64,000 bases of DNA from JAIUNP01 sp020161975 (GTDB lineage: Bacteria > Pseudomonadota > Alphaproteobacteria > Rhizobiales > Beijerinckiaceae): assembly GCA_036745275.1 (NCBI GenBank), contig DAIOGK010000019.1, positions 11,448-75,447 on the forward strand, read 5' to 3'. Position 1 is the first letter of the stretch. Each line of letters begins with the position of its first letter. Positions 16,656 through 25,522 of the stretch are shown here, piece by piece. The notes below the pieces were generated by a model. It ran no database searches, was not told the origin of the DNA, and saw nothing but the letters and a program-made list of their open reading frames with translations. The translations under genes and the position numbers were made by a program.

Positions 16656-18518
16656 ATGTGCGGCATCTTCGCCTCGATCGGATTTGAACCGGACCGCCGC
16701 CGTATTGCCATGGTCGCGCATCGCGGCCCCGACGGCGAGGGCTGGGAGGTTTTTGCAAGTCCCGCAGGACCGGTTGCGCTGGGCCATCGCCGCCTTGCTA
16801 TCATCGATACATCCACTGCCGGATTGCAGCCCTTTCAGGACCAGAGTGGTCGCCATGTCATCACCTACAACGGCGAGATCTACAATTACCGCGCCCTCAG
16901 GGCCGAACTTGAAGCCACCGGCGTCGCATTTCACACGGAGACCGACACCGAGGTCCTGCTTCAGGCGCTGATCCGCTGGGGCGCGGGGGCGCTGCCAAAA
17001 CTTTCCGGCATGTTCGCGTTCGTTTACATCGACCGGCAGGAAAACCGGCTCATCGCCGCCCGCGACCGCTTTGGCATCAAGCCGCTGTATGTCAGCCATC
17101 GACGCGGCGGCATCGCCTTTGCGTCAGAGATAAAGCAGATTTTGGACCTTGCCGGCCCGGCGCGCGCCAATCCCGCGCGCCTCGCGGATTTTCTCATCGA
17201 CGGGATTACCGACCACACCAACGAAACGCTGTTTGCGGGCATTCACCAGTTGCGCGGCGGCGAACTGCTGGAACTCGAACTTGCGCCCGAATGCGCCGCT
17301 CCCGCGCCGCGCCGTTGGTACACTTTGCCGCCGGCCGGGACGGCGGGCTTCCGCCGGGCCGAGGCCGCCGAGCGCTTCCGCGACCTGCTCACCCGGGCGG
17401 TTGCCAGCCATTTGCAGGCGGATGTGCGGATTGGCTCCTGCCTGTCCGGCGGGCTCGATTCTTCCTCCATCGTCTGCCTGATGGCGCAGCTTCTCGGGCA
17501 AGGCGATCCCAATCTGAACACCATCACGGCGGCTTACGACGAACGGGCGGTGGATGAACGCGACCATGCGCTTCGCGTTGCCGCACAAGCCGGCGCGAAC
17601 GCCCATCTGGTCTTTCCAAAGCCGGACGATCTTGCCGCCCGTGCCTCCGACATCACCTGGCATCAGGATGAGCCGTTCGGTTCCACCTCGATCTTCGCCC
17701 AGTGGTGCGTGTTCGCAGGTGCCCAGGCCGAGGGCGTGAAGGTGATGCTCGACGGCCAGGGCGCGGATGAAACCCTGGCCGGCTATCATGGCTTGTTCGG
17801 TCTCAGAATGCGCGATCTCCTCCGCGAGCGGCGCTTTCCCGAAGCCTTGCGCACCCATATCGGACGCTGGACTGCCCATAACGCGCCATTGCTGCCCCCT
17901 CTTGGCAAGGTGCTGATGGCCCTGCGCCATGGCCGCAATGTCGCCCGCTGGCCCGACTGGCTATCGGGGGACGCACAACGACACCTTGATGGCCGGCTGG
18001 ATGCGCACGCCGCCGCCGCAGATGTGCTCGGCTATGCCCAGCCCACAACGATCGATGCGACCTGCCGCCTGATCACCGCTGCCACAAACCTGCCCATGCT
18101 GCTGCATTGGGAGGACCGGAATGCCATGGCGCATGGCATCGAGGCGCGCGTCCCCTTCGTTGACCACGATCTGGTCGAGTTCGCGCTGTCCCTGCCCGCT
18201 GATCTCAAGTTCGACGGTGCGACCACCAAAGCCGTGTTGCGGGATGCAATGAACGGCATCCTGCCCGAGGCGACGCGCACCCGGCAAGACAAGCTCGGCT
18301 TTGCCACACCCGAAGCGCAATGGCTGCGCGGCCCCCTGCGCCCCTTCGCCGAGGAGGGAATCAACCGCACACTCGCACGTTTTCCTGCCCTGTTCGATCC
18401 CGATGGCCTTCGCGGATTTGCCCGCACGGTGCTGAATGGTCAGGGCCGGTTTGACTTTACCCTCTGGCGCATCATCAATCTCGGACTGTGGGGCGAACGG
18501 TTCGGCGTCTCGGTCTGA
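16656..18518 (+). CDS. Asparagine synthase-type amidotransferase 2
   Basis: This 620-residue AsnB-family enzyme starts MCGIFASIG (Cys2 nucleophile). Its glutaminase region runs to about 200, and the PP-loop SGGLDSSS lies at about 264-271. It is 23 bp downstream of wzt in the same operon. It is clearly diverged from the amidotransferase at 11860, so the two probably amidate different substrates or positions. True asparagine synthesis cannot be excluded for either, but two copies inside one export locus argue for sugar amidation. Confidence 0.85.
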   Translation: MCGIFASIGFEPDRRRIAMVAHRGPDGEGWEVFASPAGPVALGHRRLAIIDTSTAGLQPFQDQSGRHVITYNGEIYNYRALRAELEATGVAFHTETDTEVLLQALIRWGAGALPKLSGMFAFVYIDRQENRLIAARDRFGIKPLYVSHRRGGIAFASEIKQILDLAGPARANPARLADFLIDGITDHTNETLFAGIHQLRGGELLELELAPECAAPAPRRWYTLPPAGTAGFRRAEAAERFRDLLTRAVASHLQADVRIGSCLSGGLDSSSIVCLMAQLLGQGDPNLNTITAAYDERAVDERDHALRVAAQAGANAHLVFPKPDDLAARASDITWHQDEPFGSTSIFAQWCVFAGAQAEGVKVMLDGQGADETLAGYHGLFGLRMRDLLRERRFPEALRTHIGRWTAHNAPLLPPLGKVLMALRHGRNVARWPDWLSGDAQRHLDGRLDAHAAAADVLGYAQPTTIDATCRLITAATNLPMLLHWEDRNAMAHGIEARVPFVDHDLVEFALSLPADLKFDGATTKAVLRDAMNGILPEATRTRQDKLGFATPEAQWLRGPLRPFAEEGINRTLARFPALFDPDGLRGFARTVLNGQGRFDFTLWRIINLGLWGERFGVSV

Positions 18519-18542
18519 ATCGCCTCTCGAAAAGGAACAGCC

Positions 18543-19394
18543 ATGCATATCATCGTTAGCGGCGCGACCGGCTTTGTCGGGCAATCCTTTCTCAGGCAGG
18601 CAACCACCGCCGGCCACAAGGTCACGGCGCTGGCCCGTGCCCCTTTCGCTGCGCCCGCCGGTGTCGATGTTCTGGTGCATGATCTCGGCGCGTCGAACCT
18701 CACGCTGCCTGCGGGCGCAGATGCCGTGCTTCATCTGGCGCAGGCGCGCAACTACCGTGCCTTCCCGGGCGACGCGCCGGAAATGTTCGCGGTGAACGTG
18801 GCCGGCGCCCATTCGCTGCTTCAGGCCGCTGCCGAGGCGAAGGTGGGCCGCTTCTGCATGGTCTCCACCGGCACGGTCTACGATCCCTTCGACAAGCCGA
18901 TGGTCGAGGATGCCGCGCTCGCCCCGCGTTCCTATCTCGGCGCCAGCAAGCTGGCGGCGGAAGTGCTGGCGAACGCCTACACCGGCCTGTTTCCGGTTTC
19001 AGTGCTGCGCCTCTGGGCGCCCTACGGGCCGGGGCAGACCAACCGCCTCGTGCCCGATCTCGTCCGCCGTGTGCGCGATGGCGTCGCCGTCACCCTCTCC
19101 GCTGATGGCGAGGGGATGCGTTTCACGCCAACCCATGTCGAGGACATTTCTACCCTGATGCTGGAGGCGTTGAAGGACGGCTGGAACGGCACCTACAATG
19201 TCGCGCCAGCAGGCGCCGTCACCATCCGCGCCGCCGCTGACGCTATCGGTGCGGCGCTGGGCAAGGCGCCGGTATTTGAAATCGGCACCGGGGCCGCGCC
19301 CGTGCTGGTTCCCTCGCTCGAAAAGCTGGCACGCATCTACGATCTTGCCCGCCTGCGCGCCTTCGCGGATGGCGCCCGCACGATGGTCGGCTGA
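18543..19394 (+). CDS. NAD-dependent epimerase/dehydratase (extended SDR)
   Basis: This 283-residue protein has an N-terminal Rossmann motif (SGATGFVGQ) and the catalytic YLGASK. The RLWAPYGPGQ segment is shared with sugar-nucleotide epimerases and reductases. AAGGA precedes the ATG at 18543. It lies 24 bp after the second amidotransferase and 4 bp before a glycosyltransferase. It probably acts on a nucleotide sugar for this glycan; specificity cannot be read from sequence. Confidence 0.8.
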   Translation: MHIIVSGATGFVGQSFLRQATTAGHKVTALARAPFAAPAGVDVLVHDLGASNLTLPAGADAVLHLAQARNYRAFPGDAPEMFAVNVAGAHSLLQAAAEAKVGRFCMVSTGTVYDPFDKPMVEDAALAPRSYLGASKLAAEVLANAYTGLFPVSVLRLWAPYGPGQTNRLVPDLVRRVRDGVAVTLSADGEGMRFTPTHVEDISTLMLEALKDGWNGTYNVAPAGAVTIRAAADAIGAALGKAPVFEIGTGAAPVLVPSLEKLARIYDLARLRAFADGARTMVG

Positions 19395-19398
19395 AACG

Positions 19399-20544
19399 AT
19401 GAATGACGCGCGCGCGCTCCGCGTCATTCACACGCCCTATAACATCGCCGGGCAATCGGCGGCGCTCGCTGCGGCCGAGCGGCGTCTCGGCCTCGACAGT
19501 CGCAACATCGTGCTGTTCGAAACCGGCAAGGGCTTTGCCGCCGACGAGGCGCTGGTCGCATCCGAACACAACCTGGCCGCCGTCGAACGGGCGCGCTGGA
19601 CGTTGCTGCGCCGGGCCATGCAGGCCGATGTAATCCACTACAGCTTCGGTCGTTCCATCCTGATGCCGAACGCCTATCCTGATTGCTCGGACCTTTTGCG
19701 CCTGCCGCCCTGGCGCTGGCCCCGGCGCCTTTATGCCCGTGCGGTCTGGTTTCAGGATGCGCGGTTGCTCAAGGCCATGGGCAAGCGCATCGTCGTCACC
19801 TGGCAGGGCGACGATGCCCGGCAGGGTGACGTACTCAAACGTCTCGGCCGATCGGAAATCGTCGCGGCGGCGGGCTATTATAAGGATGCCACGGATCGCT
19901 GGAAGCGTCGGATCATCGACATCTGGTCGCGTCTCGCCGACCGTCAGTTTTACCTCAATCCCGACCTTGGCCATATCCTGCCCGGCACAGCGCGATACCT
20001 GCCCTACGCGAGCTTCAACCCTGCAAGCGTAACGCCCCTGCCCCCGGACACCACCGACGTGAACCGTCCGCTGACCATCGTCCATGCGCCCAGCCATCGC
20101 GGCGTCAAGGGCACGGCCCATGTGCTTGAAGCCATCGAGCGGTTGCGGGCAACCGGAGCGAACATCCGCTTCCTTGCCGTCGAGAACATGCCGCGCGACC
20201 GGGCCCTCGCCACCTATCGCGAGGCTGACATCGTAATCGATCAACTGATGATCGGCTGGTACGGGGGCCTTGCGGTCGAGGCGATGGCGCTTGGCAAGGT
20301 GGTCGTCTGCCACATCAATCCCGACGATCTCAAATTCGTACCGCCAGAGCTTGCAGCCACCTTGCCGATCATCCGCGCAAATGCGGCGAATCTCGTGCCC
20401 GTTCTGCAAGCGCTGCTCGCCCGTCCGCGGCAAGACCTTGCCGCCATCGGCACAGCAGGGCGCGTTTTTGTCGAGCGCTGGCATGATCCTGATGCAATCG
20501 CGGCGGCGATGGTGGCGGATTACAACGAAATCACGCGCCCTTGA
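19399..20544 (+). CDS. Glycosyltransferase (GT4-like)
   Basis: This 381-residue GT-B protein begins with the Rossmann start ALRVIHTPYNIAGQSAAL. The C-terminal donor-site region reads IVIDQLMIGWYGG followed by LAVEAMALGKVVV, the E-x7-E-like pattern of family 4. The start is the ATG at 19399, 4 bp after the preceding stop; the frame is open further upstream inside that gene. It is the last gene of the wzm-led operon and would add a sugar to the lipid-linked glycan in the cytoplasm. Confidence 0.8.
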   Translation: MNDARALRVIHTPYNIAGQSAALAAAERRLGLDSRNIVLFETGKGFAADEALVASEHNLAAVERARWTLLRRAMQADVIHYSFGRSILMPNAYPDCSDLLRLPPWRWPRRLYARAVWFQDARLLKAMGKRIVVTWQGDDARQGDVLKRLGRSEIVAAAGYYKDATDRWKRRIIDIWSRLADRQFYLNPDLGHILPGTARYLPYASFNPASVTPLPPDTTDVNRPLTIVHAPSHRGVKGTAHVLEAIERLRATGANIRFLAVENMPRDRALATYREADIVIDQLMIGWYGGLAVEAMALGKVVVCHINPDDLKFVPPELAATLPIIRANAANLVPVLQALLARPRQDLAAIGTAGRVFVERWHDPDAIAAAMVADYNEITRP

Positions 20545-20575
20545 CAGAACATTTCGACCTTCAGAACCACCAAGC

Positions 20576-20604
20576 TTGACGCGGTGCAGCGCGCGACCTA
20601 AGCC
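20576..20604 (+). promoter_or_regulatory. Putative promoter of the GalE-like gene
   Basis: TTGACG (20576-20581) and TAAGCC (20599-20604) are 17 bp apart. They lie in the 89-bp gap between the glycosyltransferase stop and the GalE-like ATG at 20634. The -10 is weak. Confidence 0.4.
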
Positions 20605-20633
20605 TTGCGCAACATTCCCAGAGGGTGAATTCC

Positions 20634-21626
20634 ATGGATATTGCAGGCAAGAAGCTTGTCGTCATCGGCGGCGCGGGACTCATCGGTTCGCATACGGTGG
20701 ACCAGCTTACGAAGACCGATGCGAAGGAAATCGTGATCTATGACAACTTCGTGCGCGGCCGCACGGAGAACCTCGCCAACGCGCTGAAGGACCCGCGCGT
20801 CAAGATTTTCGAGGCTGGCGGCGACATTACCCAGGTCGACATCCTGGAAGATGCGCTCAAGGGCGCCGATGGCGTGTTCCATTTTGCCGCACTGTGGCTG
20901 CTTCAGTGCCACGAATATCCCCGCACGGCTTTCGAGACCAACGTGCGCGGCACGTTCAACGTGCTCGATGCCTGCCGCAAGCAGGGCGTGAAGCGCCTGG
21001 TCTGGTCATCGTCGGCTTCGGTCTATGGCGATGCGGTCACCGAACCGATGGATGAGGACCATCCCTTCAACAACCAGAACTTCTACGGCGCCACCAAGAT
21101 TTGCGGCGAAGCCATGGCCCGTGCCTATCATCACCGCTACGGCCTTGAGTACATCGGCCTGCGTTACATGAACGTCTATGGCCCGCGCCAGGACTACAAG
21201 GGCGCCTATATTGCCGTCATCATGAAGATGCTCGACGCGATTGATCGTGGCGAGGGCCCGACGATCATGGGCGACGGCTCGGAAGCCTTCGACTTCGTGG
21301 CGGTCGAGGATTGTGCCGCTGCGAACATCTGCGGCATGAAGTCGGAAGCCAAGGATCGCTTCTACAATGTCGGCACCGGCAAGCGCACCTCGCTCAGGGA
21401 AATCGCCGAGAAGCTGTTGAACCTGACCGGTTCCAACCAGCCGATCAAATTCGCTCCACGCTCGCAGGCCACGCTGGTGCGCAACCGCATCGGCGACCCG
21501 CGCCGCGCCTCGAAGGAAATCGGCTTCACCGCCGGCATCGATCTTGATGAAGGGCTGCGCCGCCTGATCGAATGGCGCAAGGCGCATATTGCGGAGGTTG
21601 ACGCCCGCCGCAACGCTGCGGGCTAA
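20634..21626 (+). CDS. NAD-dependent sugar-nucleotide epimerase (GalE/WbpP-like)
   Basis: This 330-residue extended SDR has GGAGLIGSHTV at the N-terminus, the substrate-binding and catalytic YGATK, and the RYMNVYGPRQ segment typical of UDP-hexose 4-epimerases. The start is the ATG at 20634 with GAGGGTG upstream; a GTG nine bases earlier is the alternative. It has its own putative promoter and is followed by a strong hairpin. It probably supplies an epimerised UDP-sugar to the polysaccharide pathway. Confidence 0.85.
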   Translation: MDIAGKKLVVIGGAGLIGSHTVDQLTKTDAKEIVIYDNFVRGRTENLANALKDPRVKIFEAGGDITQVDILEDALKGADGVFHFAALWLLQCHEYPRTAFETNVRGTFNVLDACRKQGVKRLVWSSSASVYGDAVTEPMDEDHPFNNQNFYGATKICGEAMARAYHHRYGLEYIGLRYMNVYGPRQDYKGAYIAVIMKMLDAIDRGEGPTIMGDGSEAFDFVAVEDCAAANICGMKSEAKDRFYNVGTGKRTSLREIAEKLLNLTGSNQPIKFAPRSQATLVRNRIGDPRRASKEIGFTAGIDLDEGLRRLIEWRKAHIAEVDARRNAAG

Positions 21627-21670
21627 GGCCACGCGACGATCCCATGGTTCGGGCGCGAATCATGGGAATT

Positions 21671-21693
21671 GCGGGGCCGCGCAACGGCCCCGC
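21671..21693. terminator. Hairpin between converging genes
   Basis: A 9-bp GC-rich stem (GCGGGGCCG / CGGCCCCGC) with a CGCAA loop lies in the 84-bp gap between the converging GalE-like and ROK genes. It has no clear T-run, so it may be a bidirectional transcript end or a processing barrier. Confidence 0.5.
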
Positions 21694-21710
21694 GTACCCG
21701 AGGCAAAACC

Positions 21711-23033
21711 TCAGGCCGCACTCCCCTCGTCTTTGGGAATGTCTTTCAGAAGCACATCCTGTGCGGCGGCAAAGCTGTTGAACAGCGGCAGCATCGCCCC
21801 GCCCAGCGCCCGTGCATCCTGGCCGAGCCCGCCTGGCTCGATCTCGAACGGGCTCAACCCCTGAAGATCGAACCGTGCCGTTGCCAGCCGCGTCGCCTCA
21901 ACGAGGCGGAGGAGAACCGGGCGCGGCAGGGCGCCGTCAATCCGCATATGCGCAAAATCCATCACCGCCGCCCCGCTCACCAGCGTCTGGGCCAGCGCAT
22001 CGGCGGCATTGTCGATCCAGACCGTCAGCGCCGGCTCCAGCGACGACCAGTTGCCCTCGGGTAAATTGACCAGCGCCGAATCGCCGCCGGCCTGCGCAAC
22101 AGCCCGCTCCAGCGTCAGCAGCGATGCATGGTGGATCAATTGGCCGCGCCGCCCCCCGACCACCACCGGCATCGAGCCGAGCGCGCCCGCATTGCCCGTC
22201 CTCCCTTGAAGCAGGGAGCCATTGAGCACCACCCCGCCACCGGCGAATGAGCCGACGAAAATATACATCATGTCAATGCTTTGACCGCGCAGAACATAGG
22301 CCAGCTCCGCTCCGCACGCTGCCGTCGCATCATTGGAGACAAGCGTGGCAAGTCCGGTACGCCGGCCAAGCTCGCCCGCGATGTTGAAGTCACGCCAGCC
22401 ATCCAGCTTGCCAGGCGGGGCGTCGACCACTTCGGCCCATTTCCAGAGTTCAAACGGCACGGCAACGCCGATGCCGGCATAACGCTGACCGGCCCCCTGC
22501 CCATTGCGCAAGGCCTGAATGGTGCCGGCCACAAAGCGGACGACCTCATCCGGCACCGGATAGGCATATGCGCGACGCTCTTTGGCGATGACGCCACCGG
22601 CAAGATCGCACAATACGATCTCGGCGCTCCGCCGTCCGATTTTCACACCGAAAGAGAGCGCCCCCAGCGGATTGAGCGCAAACGGCACATACGGTTGCCC
22701 GACGCGTCCACGCACAGGCGCATTGGCAACAACCAGTCCCTCCGCCTCAAGCCGTCGGATGATCTGTGTGATGGTCTGCACGGTCAGCCCGGTCAGCCGC
22801 GCCAGTTCCGCCTTCGGCAATGGGCCGTTGAGCCGGATCAGCGACAGCGCCAGCCGTTCGTTATAGGCCCGGCCCCCGGCCTGATTGACCCCGCCGCCCA
22901 GATGCGACAGGCCCTGCCCGCCATTGGACATGCCTGCTGACGAATCTGTGGCCGCAATTTCCTGCACGCTGCTTCCTCCGGAGATACTCTCACCCTGTCC
23001 ACCGGGGGCGGATGCGTCGTATCCTGTTGCCAT
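21711..23033 (-). CDS. frcR: ROK-family transcriptional regulator, probable fructose regulator
   Basis: This 440-residue protein has a low-complexity N-terminus, a winged helix-turn-helix at about 60-115 (GPLPKAELARLTGLTVQTI) and a ROK domain to the end. The Cys-rich zinc motif of typical ROK repressors is not visible. The ATG at 23033 (MATGYDAS) was chosen; MSNGGQG further in is an alternative, and the frame is open to 23060. It diverges from frcB across a 169-bp gap with a perfect AT-rich palindrome, the expected site for a ROK repressor. It is named by position and family beside the Frc transporter; the ligand is inferred. Confidence 0.75.
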   Translation of the reverse strand: MATGYDASAPGGQGESISGGSSVQEIAATDSSAGMSNGGQGLSHLGGGVNQAGGRAYNERLALSLIRLNGPLPKAELARLTGLTVQTITQIIRRLEAEGLVVANAPVRGRVGQPYVPFALNPLGALSFGVKIGRRSAEIVLCDLAGGVIAKERRAYAYPVPDEVVRFVAGTIQALRNGQGAGQRYAGIGVAVPFELWKWAEVVDAPPGKLDGWRDFNIAGELGRRTGLATLVSNDATAACGAELAYVLRGQSIDMMYIFVGSFAGGGVVLNGSLLQGRTGNAGALGSMPVVVGGRRGQLIHHASLLTLERAVAQAGGDSALVNLPEGNWSSLEPALTVWIDNAADALAQTLVSGAAVMDFAHMRIDGALPRPVLLRLVEATRLATARFDLQGLSPFEIEPGGLGQDARALGGAMLPLFNSFAAAQDVLLKDIPKDEGSAA

Positions 23034-23056
23034 CAAAGCCTGACATTGGCAAAAGA

Positions 23057-23089
23057 TCAATAATTAAATCCGATTGAATTAATTATTGA
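23057..23089. promoter_or_regulatory. Perfect palindrome, probable ROK operator
   Basis: TCAATAATTAA (23057-23067) and its exact inverse TTAATTATTGA (23079-23089) flank an 11-bp spacer between the divergent frcR and frcB genes. The layout resembles NagC/Mlc-type operators. A TTGACA hexamer (23086-23091) overlaps the right arm, so binding there could block frcB transcription, but no good -10 was found at normal spacing. Confidence 0.65.
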
Positions 23090-23202
23090 CAGCCCAGATA
23101 AAACATGGCCTTTTCCTGTCGAACCTAGGCGCCATTGATGCGCATGGGGACAAATTCAGTCATGGGCGATGCGCTCGAAAGCGCCGCCACAGGGAGGACG
23201 AT

Positions 23203-24234
23203 ATGACGAAACTGACCATTCGCGCTGCGATGATGGCCGCTGTTGCCTGCGGCGCACTCTACAGCGCCCCGGCCATGGCCCAGGGCAAGGTGATCATCGG
23301 CCTGATCACCAAGACCAACACCAACCCCTTCTTCGTGAAGATGCGCGAGGGCGCGGAAGCCAAGGCCAAGGACATGGGCGCCGAGCTGCGCTCCTTCGCC
23401 GGCAAGGTGGATGGCGACAACCAGACGCAGGTGGAGGCAGTGGAAAGCCTGATTGCCGCCGGCGCCAAGGGCATCCTGATCACCCCCTCCGACAGCCGCG
23501 CGATTGTCCCGACCATCGAGAAGGCCCGCAAGGCCGGCCTGCTGGTCATCGCGCTCGACACGCCGCTTGACCCGCCGAGCGCTGCCGACGTGACCTTCGC
23601 CACCGACAACTTCAAGGCCGGCGAACTGATCGGCGAGTGGGCCAAGGCCACGCTCGGCGACAAGGCCAAGAACGCCAAGATCGCGCTGCTCGATCTCAAC
23701 AAGAACCAGATTTCGGTGGACGTCGCCCGCGACCAGGGCTTCCTCAAAGGCTTCGGCATCGACCTCGCCGACCCCAAGAAGATGGGTGATGAGAAGGATG
23801 CGCGCATTGTCGGCAATGACGTGACGCAGGGCGCCGAGGAAGGTGGCCGCAAGGCGATGGAAAACCTGCTCCAGAAGGACCCGGGCGTGAACGTGGTCTA
23901 CACGATCAACGAGCCGGCAGCGGCCGGCGCCTATCAGGCGCTGAAGGCTGTCGGCAAGGACAAGGGCGCGCTGATCGTCTCGGTGGATGGTGGCTGCCCC
24001 GGCGTCAAGAACGTCAAGTCCGGCGTCATCGGCGCAACCTCGATGCAGTTCCCGCTGCTGATGGCCTCCAAGGGCGTCGAGGCGGTGATCGAGTTCGCCA
24101 AATCCGGCAAGAAGCCCGCCGCGACCCCCGGTCTCGACTTCTTCAACACCGGCGTCGAACTGATCACGGACAAGCCGGTTTCCGGCATCCCGTCCATCAC
24201 GTCGGATGAAGGTCTCAAGCGCTGCTGGGGCTGA
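23203..24234 (+). CDS. frcB: Fructose ABC transporter, periplasmic binding protein
   Basis: This 343-residue type I periplasmic binding protein has a Sec signal ending SAPAMA. The sequence follows Sinorhizobium FrcB closely by eye (LITKTNTNPFFVKMREGA, INEPAAAGAYQALK, VSVDGGCPGVKNV, and a C-terminal CWG). AGGGAGG precedes the ATG at 23203. It binds fructose and possibly related sugars and delivers them to FrcC/FrcA. Two hairpins separate it from frcC, which would favour high expression of the binding protein. Confidence 0.88.
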   Translation: MTKLTIRAAMMAAVACGALYSAPAMAQGKVIIGLITKTNTNPFFVKMREGAEAKAKDMGAELRSFAGKVDGDNQTQVEAVESLIAAGAKGILITPSDSRAIVPTIEKARKAGLLVIALDTPLDPPSAADVTFATDNFKAGELIGEWAKATLGDKAKNAKIALLDLNKNQISVDVARDQGFLKGFGIDLADPKKMGDEKDARIVGNDVTQGAEEGGRKAMENLLQKDPGVNVVYTINEPAAAGAYQALKAVGKDKGALIVSVDGGCPGVKNVKSGVIGATSMQFPLLMASKGVEAVIEFAKSGKKPAATPGLDFFNTGVELITDKPVSGIPSITSDEGLKRCWG

Positions 24235-24245
24235 TCGGTCAGTCT

Positions 24246-24266
24246 GCGTCCTGCTGAACAGGACGC
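24246..24266 (+). terminator. Small hairpin after frcB
   Basis: A perfect 8-bp stem GCGTCCTG / CAGGACGC with loop CTGAA begins 12 bases after the frcB stop. It has no T-run, so it is more likely an mRNA 3'-end stabiliser than a terminator on its own. Confidence 0.55.
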
Positions 24267-24270
24267 AAAG

Positions 24271-24335
24271 GAGAGGGGCAACGGGTGAAAAGGGGCGCTG
24301 CAAGGCGACCCGTTGCCCCTCTCCCGGCTTTTTTG
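24271..24335 (+). terminator. Terminator/attenuator between frcB and frcC
   Basis: Perfect 16-bp inverted arms (24271-24286 and 24308-24323, GAGAGGGGCAACGGGT and its inverse) are followed at once by a T-rich stretch (CCGGCTTTTTTG). This looks like an intrinsic terminator placed inside the operon, allowing only partial readthrough into frcC and frcA. Confidence 0.75.
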
Positions 24336-24436
24336 CCAAACCAGTGTCATTGCGCGCGAATGCGATGTAATCCAGACGCTCAGGCGAACAGTCTGGATTT
24401 CCGCGCCGGGACCCCGCCATTCTTCCGGAGAGGGAC

Positions 24437-25522
24437 ATGAGTTCTGACAATACAGACCGGCCGGTCCAGAAGGCCGAGTTCGAGAAGGTTCTGGACAAGG
24501 CCGACGTCAAGGTCGCCGAGTTCCGGCAGGAGGGCGAAAGCCTGCTCAAGCGCCTTCAGAATGCGCTCCACTCCCACCCCACGGCCATTCCCGGCGTCGT
24601 CCTCATCGTCAGCGTGGTTTTCTTCTCGCTGCTGATCGGCGGACGGTTCCTGCACCCGTTCAATTTCTCGCTGATCGTCCAGCAGGTGATGATCATCGGC
24701 ATCGTCGGCATTGCCCAGACGCTGGTGATCCTGACCGCCGGCATTGACCTCTCGGTCGGCGCGATCATGGTTCTGTCCTCCGTGGTGATGGGCAAGTTCG
24801 CGGTCGATCTCGGTATTCCCGCACCGCTGGCGATTGCCGCCGGCATCGGCGTCGGCGCCTTGTGCGGCCTCGTCAATGGCCTCCTCGTCACGCGCTTCCG
24901 CCTGCCGCCCTTCATCGTGACGCTCGGCACCTGGAACATCTTCTTTGCGCTGAACCTCTGGTATTCGGCCTCCGAGACGATCCGCGCGCAGGATATCGAG
25001 GAGAAGGCGCCGCTGCTGATCTTCTTCGGCCAGTCCGTCGAGTTTCTCGGCGCGCGCCTCACCTATGGCTCCATCGCCATGCTGCTGATGATCGCCGCCT
25101 GCTGGTATGTGCTGAACCTCACCGCCTGGGGCCGCCATGTGCAGGCGGTGGGCGACGACACAGAAAGCGCCAATCTTGCCGGCATCCGTACGGACAGGAC
25201 CCTGCTTCAGGTCTATGTCATAGCCGGCATCATCTGCGGCATCGCGGCCTGGGCGCTGATCGGCCGCATCGGTTCGGTCTCACCGCAGGCCGGCCAGACC
25301 GCCAACCTCGACAGCATCACCGCAGTGGTGATCGGCGGCACCTCGCTGTTCGGCGGCCGCGGCTCGATCATCGGCACGCTGCTCGGCGCACTGATCGTCG
25401 GCGTGTTCAGGAACGGCCTTGCGCTCTCGGGCGTCAACGTCCTGTGGCAGGAGTTTGCGGTGGGCGTGCTCATCATCGTTGCCGTCGCCGTGGACCAGTG
25501 GCTGAGGAGGGTTTCCCGATGA
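24437..25522 (+). CDS. frcC: Fructose ABC transporter, permease
   Basis: This 361-residue membrane protein of the RbsC/FrcC family has a charged N-terminus of about 45 residues, then about ten hydrophobic segments. The EAA-like region AGQTANLDSITAVVIGGTSLFGGRG and the stretch ILTAGIDLSVGAIMVL are characteristic of sugar permeases of this family. GGAGAGGG precedes the ATG at 24437. The stop overlaps the frcA start (ATGA at 25519-25522). Confidence 0.88.
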   Translation: MSSDNTDRPVQKAEFEKVLDKADVKVAEFRQEGESLLKRLQNALHSHPTAIPGVVLIVSVVFFSLLIGGRFLHPFNFSLIVQQVMIIGIVGIAQTLVILTAGIDLSVGAIMVLSSVVMGKFAVDLGIPAPLAIAAGIGVGALCGLVNGLLVTRFRLPPFIVTLGTWNIFFALNLWYSASETIRAQDIEEKAPLLIFFGQSVEFLGARLTYGSIAMLLMIAACWYVLNLTAWGRHVQAVGDDTESANLAGIRTDRTLLQVYVIAGIICGIAAWALIGRIGSVSPQAGQTANLDSITAVVIGGTSLFGGRGSIIGTLLGALIVGVFRNGLALSGVNVLWQEFAVGVLIIVAVAVDQWLRRVSR

